Shown here piece after piece: positions 62,048-64,000 of a DNA stretch of 64,000 bases. The notes under the pieces were generated by a model. It was given only the letters and a program-made list of their open reading frames with translations, was not told the origin of the DNA and made no database searches. Source of the stretch: Arbacia lixula (Eukaryota > Echinodermata > Echinoidea > Arbacioida > Arbaciidae); assembly GCA_963669155.1 (NCBI GenBank), contig OZ022576.1, forward strand, positions 24,324,150 to 24,388,149, given 5' to 3'. Positions within the stretch are counted from its first letter, which is position 1. Each line of letters opens with the position of its first letter. The position numbers and the translations under genes were made by a program.

Positions 62048-64000
62048 CTGTTGCGAGAGGGCGACAGATAAAATATGGTACATATGAAAGTACTTCCATA
62101 TGTTTGCAGGTCAGAGTTAAAACAGTAATAAAAGTCATAGTAATAAAGAGTAAGGTTCCAGTAACCATCTTGTTGTGAACGCATTTGCCATTCTTGTTTG
62201 ATTTAAGGTTCCTGTGAAAGAATCATATCGAAACAATGCAGATGTTGAAATCAAACAAGATGGACCGGAGCCCGTGGTAATGGCAGAACGGTTTTGCTAT
62301 GATTACAAGTCACCTAATCTTTCACAATACTACCCTTTACTTGTAATACCATCAATGCACCACATCACCAATACCCTGAATGCACCACATAAACAAATAC
62401 CATAAACGCACAACATATCTAAGACCCTTACGCACCACAAACTAATACCATTTATGCATCAAACAACTAGAACACGTAATTCACCCTTTACCTCACCACT
62501 GCATGAAACATAGGGACACATTTATGTGTAGCTCACTTAAATAAGCACGTATACCTTCAAATGTATACCTTTTGTTTTGAAAAGGGGTGGTATACACAAC
62601 CAGTGATTATTCTGCTTGCATGATTATTTGTCCAGGGCCCATTATTAAATCATAAGTTATACATACTGTAAAAGGATGCATGTTATTCTATCAAAGTGTT
62701 TGCAGTCATCCACATAATAATGATCAAGCCATTCAAAAACTATTGTCATGGAGGACCATAACCTTTTTGTAATGAATAGCCTAAGAATGCAAAAATCAAT
62801 TATGTACTAAATAACTCTTTTGGATGCCCAATCAAGCATGATAAAGGCACATCAGTGGACAAACCTGTATAAAAATTTCAAAGATCAAATGCATTTCGTA
62901 GGTAAAAAAAAATCCCATGCACTTCTTATAAGACTCTTATTAAAAGAAACATGCTCTGAAATCCTCACCACGCAAACTGCTTTATATAATTCCACTCAAA
63001 ACATTTGTAAAACACATTTTTGGGACCACATTTCACTATACCAAAGAAACAAATAGCATATAAGTGGCCTATCTCTTACAATGCCTTACCTCATGTGTTT
63101 TATTTCAGTGTAGAATGTTAAAACAAATGTACCTCTGTTTTACATTAACCTTTGGCTGTAGGATGATGCATTTGGAATGTCACACACAAAAATCTCCACT
63201 GAACTTCATGAACATGTGAAATAAAGGATATGAGCTGCTCAGAATCAGAAAGGGGAAAATGTTTTTTTTTTTCTTCCAGTCACAATTGAGTTGCGATCAC
63301 CATCTTATGTAATCTATCCTACTGTTATATGCTATGTTTGATTACCCGTATTTACTGATGACCCAGAGTCAATATTGGCTGATGCTCTTGGGAATCTTTT
63401 TTTTTTGGTGAAAAATCCCCAAATGTTAAGAAAATAACTATCACCTGCTAATTCTTAATAAACAATACTGGTATCGACTTATTTGAGTTCATTTCTACTT
63501 TACAACACTGCACAAAAGCAACTTAGAAGTAAAAAGAATGACATATGAAGAAAGGAAGAGGCAAACCGAATAAAAACTAAGCATCAACTCGAGGCGGTTC
63601 ATTATATTCACTCTCTAAACAGAAAGGCAAAATATGAGGACATTTTGATGTATGAGATGACATGTTCTTTTAAATAACACAAATGATCACATTAATCACA
63701 TAATCTATGCTTTGTAAGTACTTTGTAAGCAAAATCTACATATTTGGCCTCAAAAGAGCCCTCTACACATGGTAGGTTGGACAGACTGCCTATACTATTG
63801 CCAACAAAGAGTGGAAGCAATATTAATCTGCATCTTATCAGATGAGAAAAAGTAAGAATAATGATCTGATCATTGTCTCTACTTACAAATAAACATGATA
63901 GATACAATGTGCATTGAAAGAAATACTTGTATAAATATATAAATTCAACTTTTATTTCTACATTTTTATGCACAATATCTTCATAAATTACAAATTTACA
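62048..64000. other. Contactin-like intron, right end of window
   Basis: No exon for the first half of FN3-1 or for Ig domains was recognised to the window edge. Contains a degenerate minisatellite and AT-rich DNA. Confidence 0.5.
62343..62472. repeat. Degenerate tandem repeat, about 26-bp unit
   Basis: About five units of AATACCATNAATGCACCACA with substitutions and short indels. Confidence 0.75.

Overview
This is eukaryotic (animal) DNA: AT-rich, with coding sequence in short exons bounded by GT/AG splice sites, separated by long introns and a gene desert full of microsatellites, palindromic MITE-like elements and transposon relics. Two genes can be recognised, both on the minus strand. The gene families, the intron-exon structure and the repeat style suggest a marine invertebrate. 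I favour a deuterostome, perhaps an echinoderm, but the species cannot be fixed from sequence alone.

Gene 1 (10064-21167, minus) is the 5' part of a PDZRN3/PDZRN4-type (LNX3/LNX4) E3 ubiquitin ligase. Exon 1 (235 codons) encodes a RING finger, TRAF-type zinc fingers and a coiled coil. Exons 2 and 3 encode the first part of PDZ domain 1. All introns seen are phase 0. The rest (end of PDZ1, PDZ2, C-terminal tail) must lie to the left of the window or be unrecognised in 1-10063. A CCAAT/TATA-like promoter candidate lies at 21260-21495.

Gene 2 (54996-62047, minus) is the 3' end of a contactin-type neural cell-adhesion gene. Eight exons encode half of FN3 domain 1, the complete FN3 domains 2-4, and a final exon with a hydrophobic GPI-anchor signal ending in a stop. 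The Ig-domain exons lie to the right of the window.

The order and orientation (contactin upstream, PDZRN downstream, same strand) match the human pairs CNTN1-PDZRN4 and CNTN3-PDZRN3 as I know them. The window therefore appears to hold the single-copy invertebrate version of an old microsyntenic pair.

The 34 kb between the genes has no recognisable host gene. It holds a 5'-truncated Penelope-like retroelement with a GIY-YIG tail and a degenerate hammerhead-like core (about 23.3-24.1 kb), a near-perfect foldback element (24.7-25.1 kb), a decayed PIF/Harbinger transposon with 46-bp terminal inverted repeats (48.1-49.9 kb), several other palindromic elements, a degenerate minisatellite (27.7-28.6 kb), very many (CT)n, (CA)n and poly-C tracts, two recent-looking tandem duplications, and a 24-bp palindrome with a paired-class homeodomain site at its centre. 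No CRISPR, operon, rRNA or convincing tRNA was seen.
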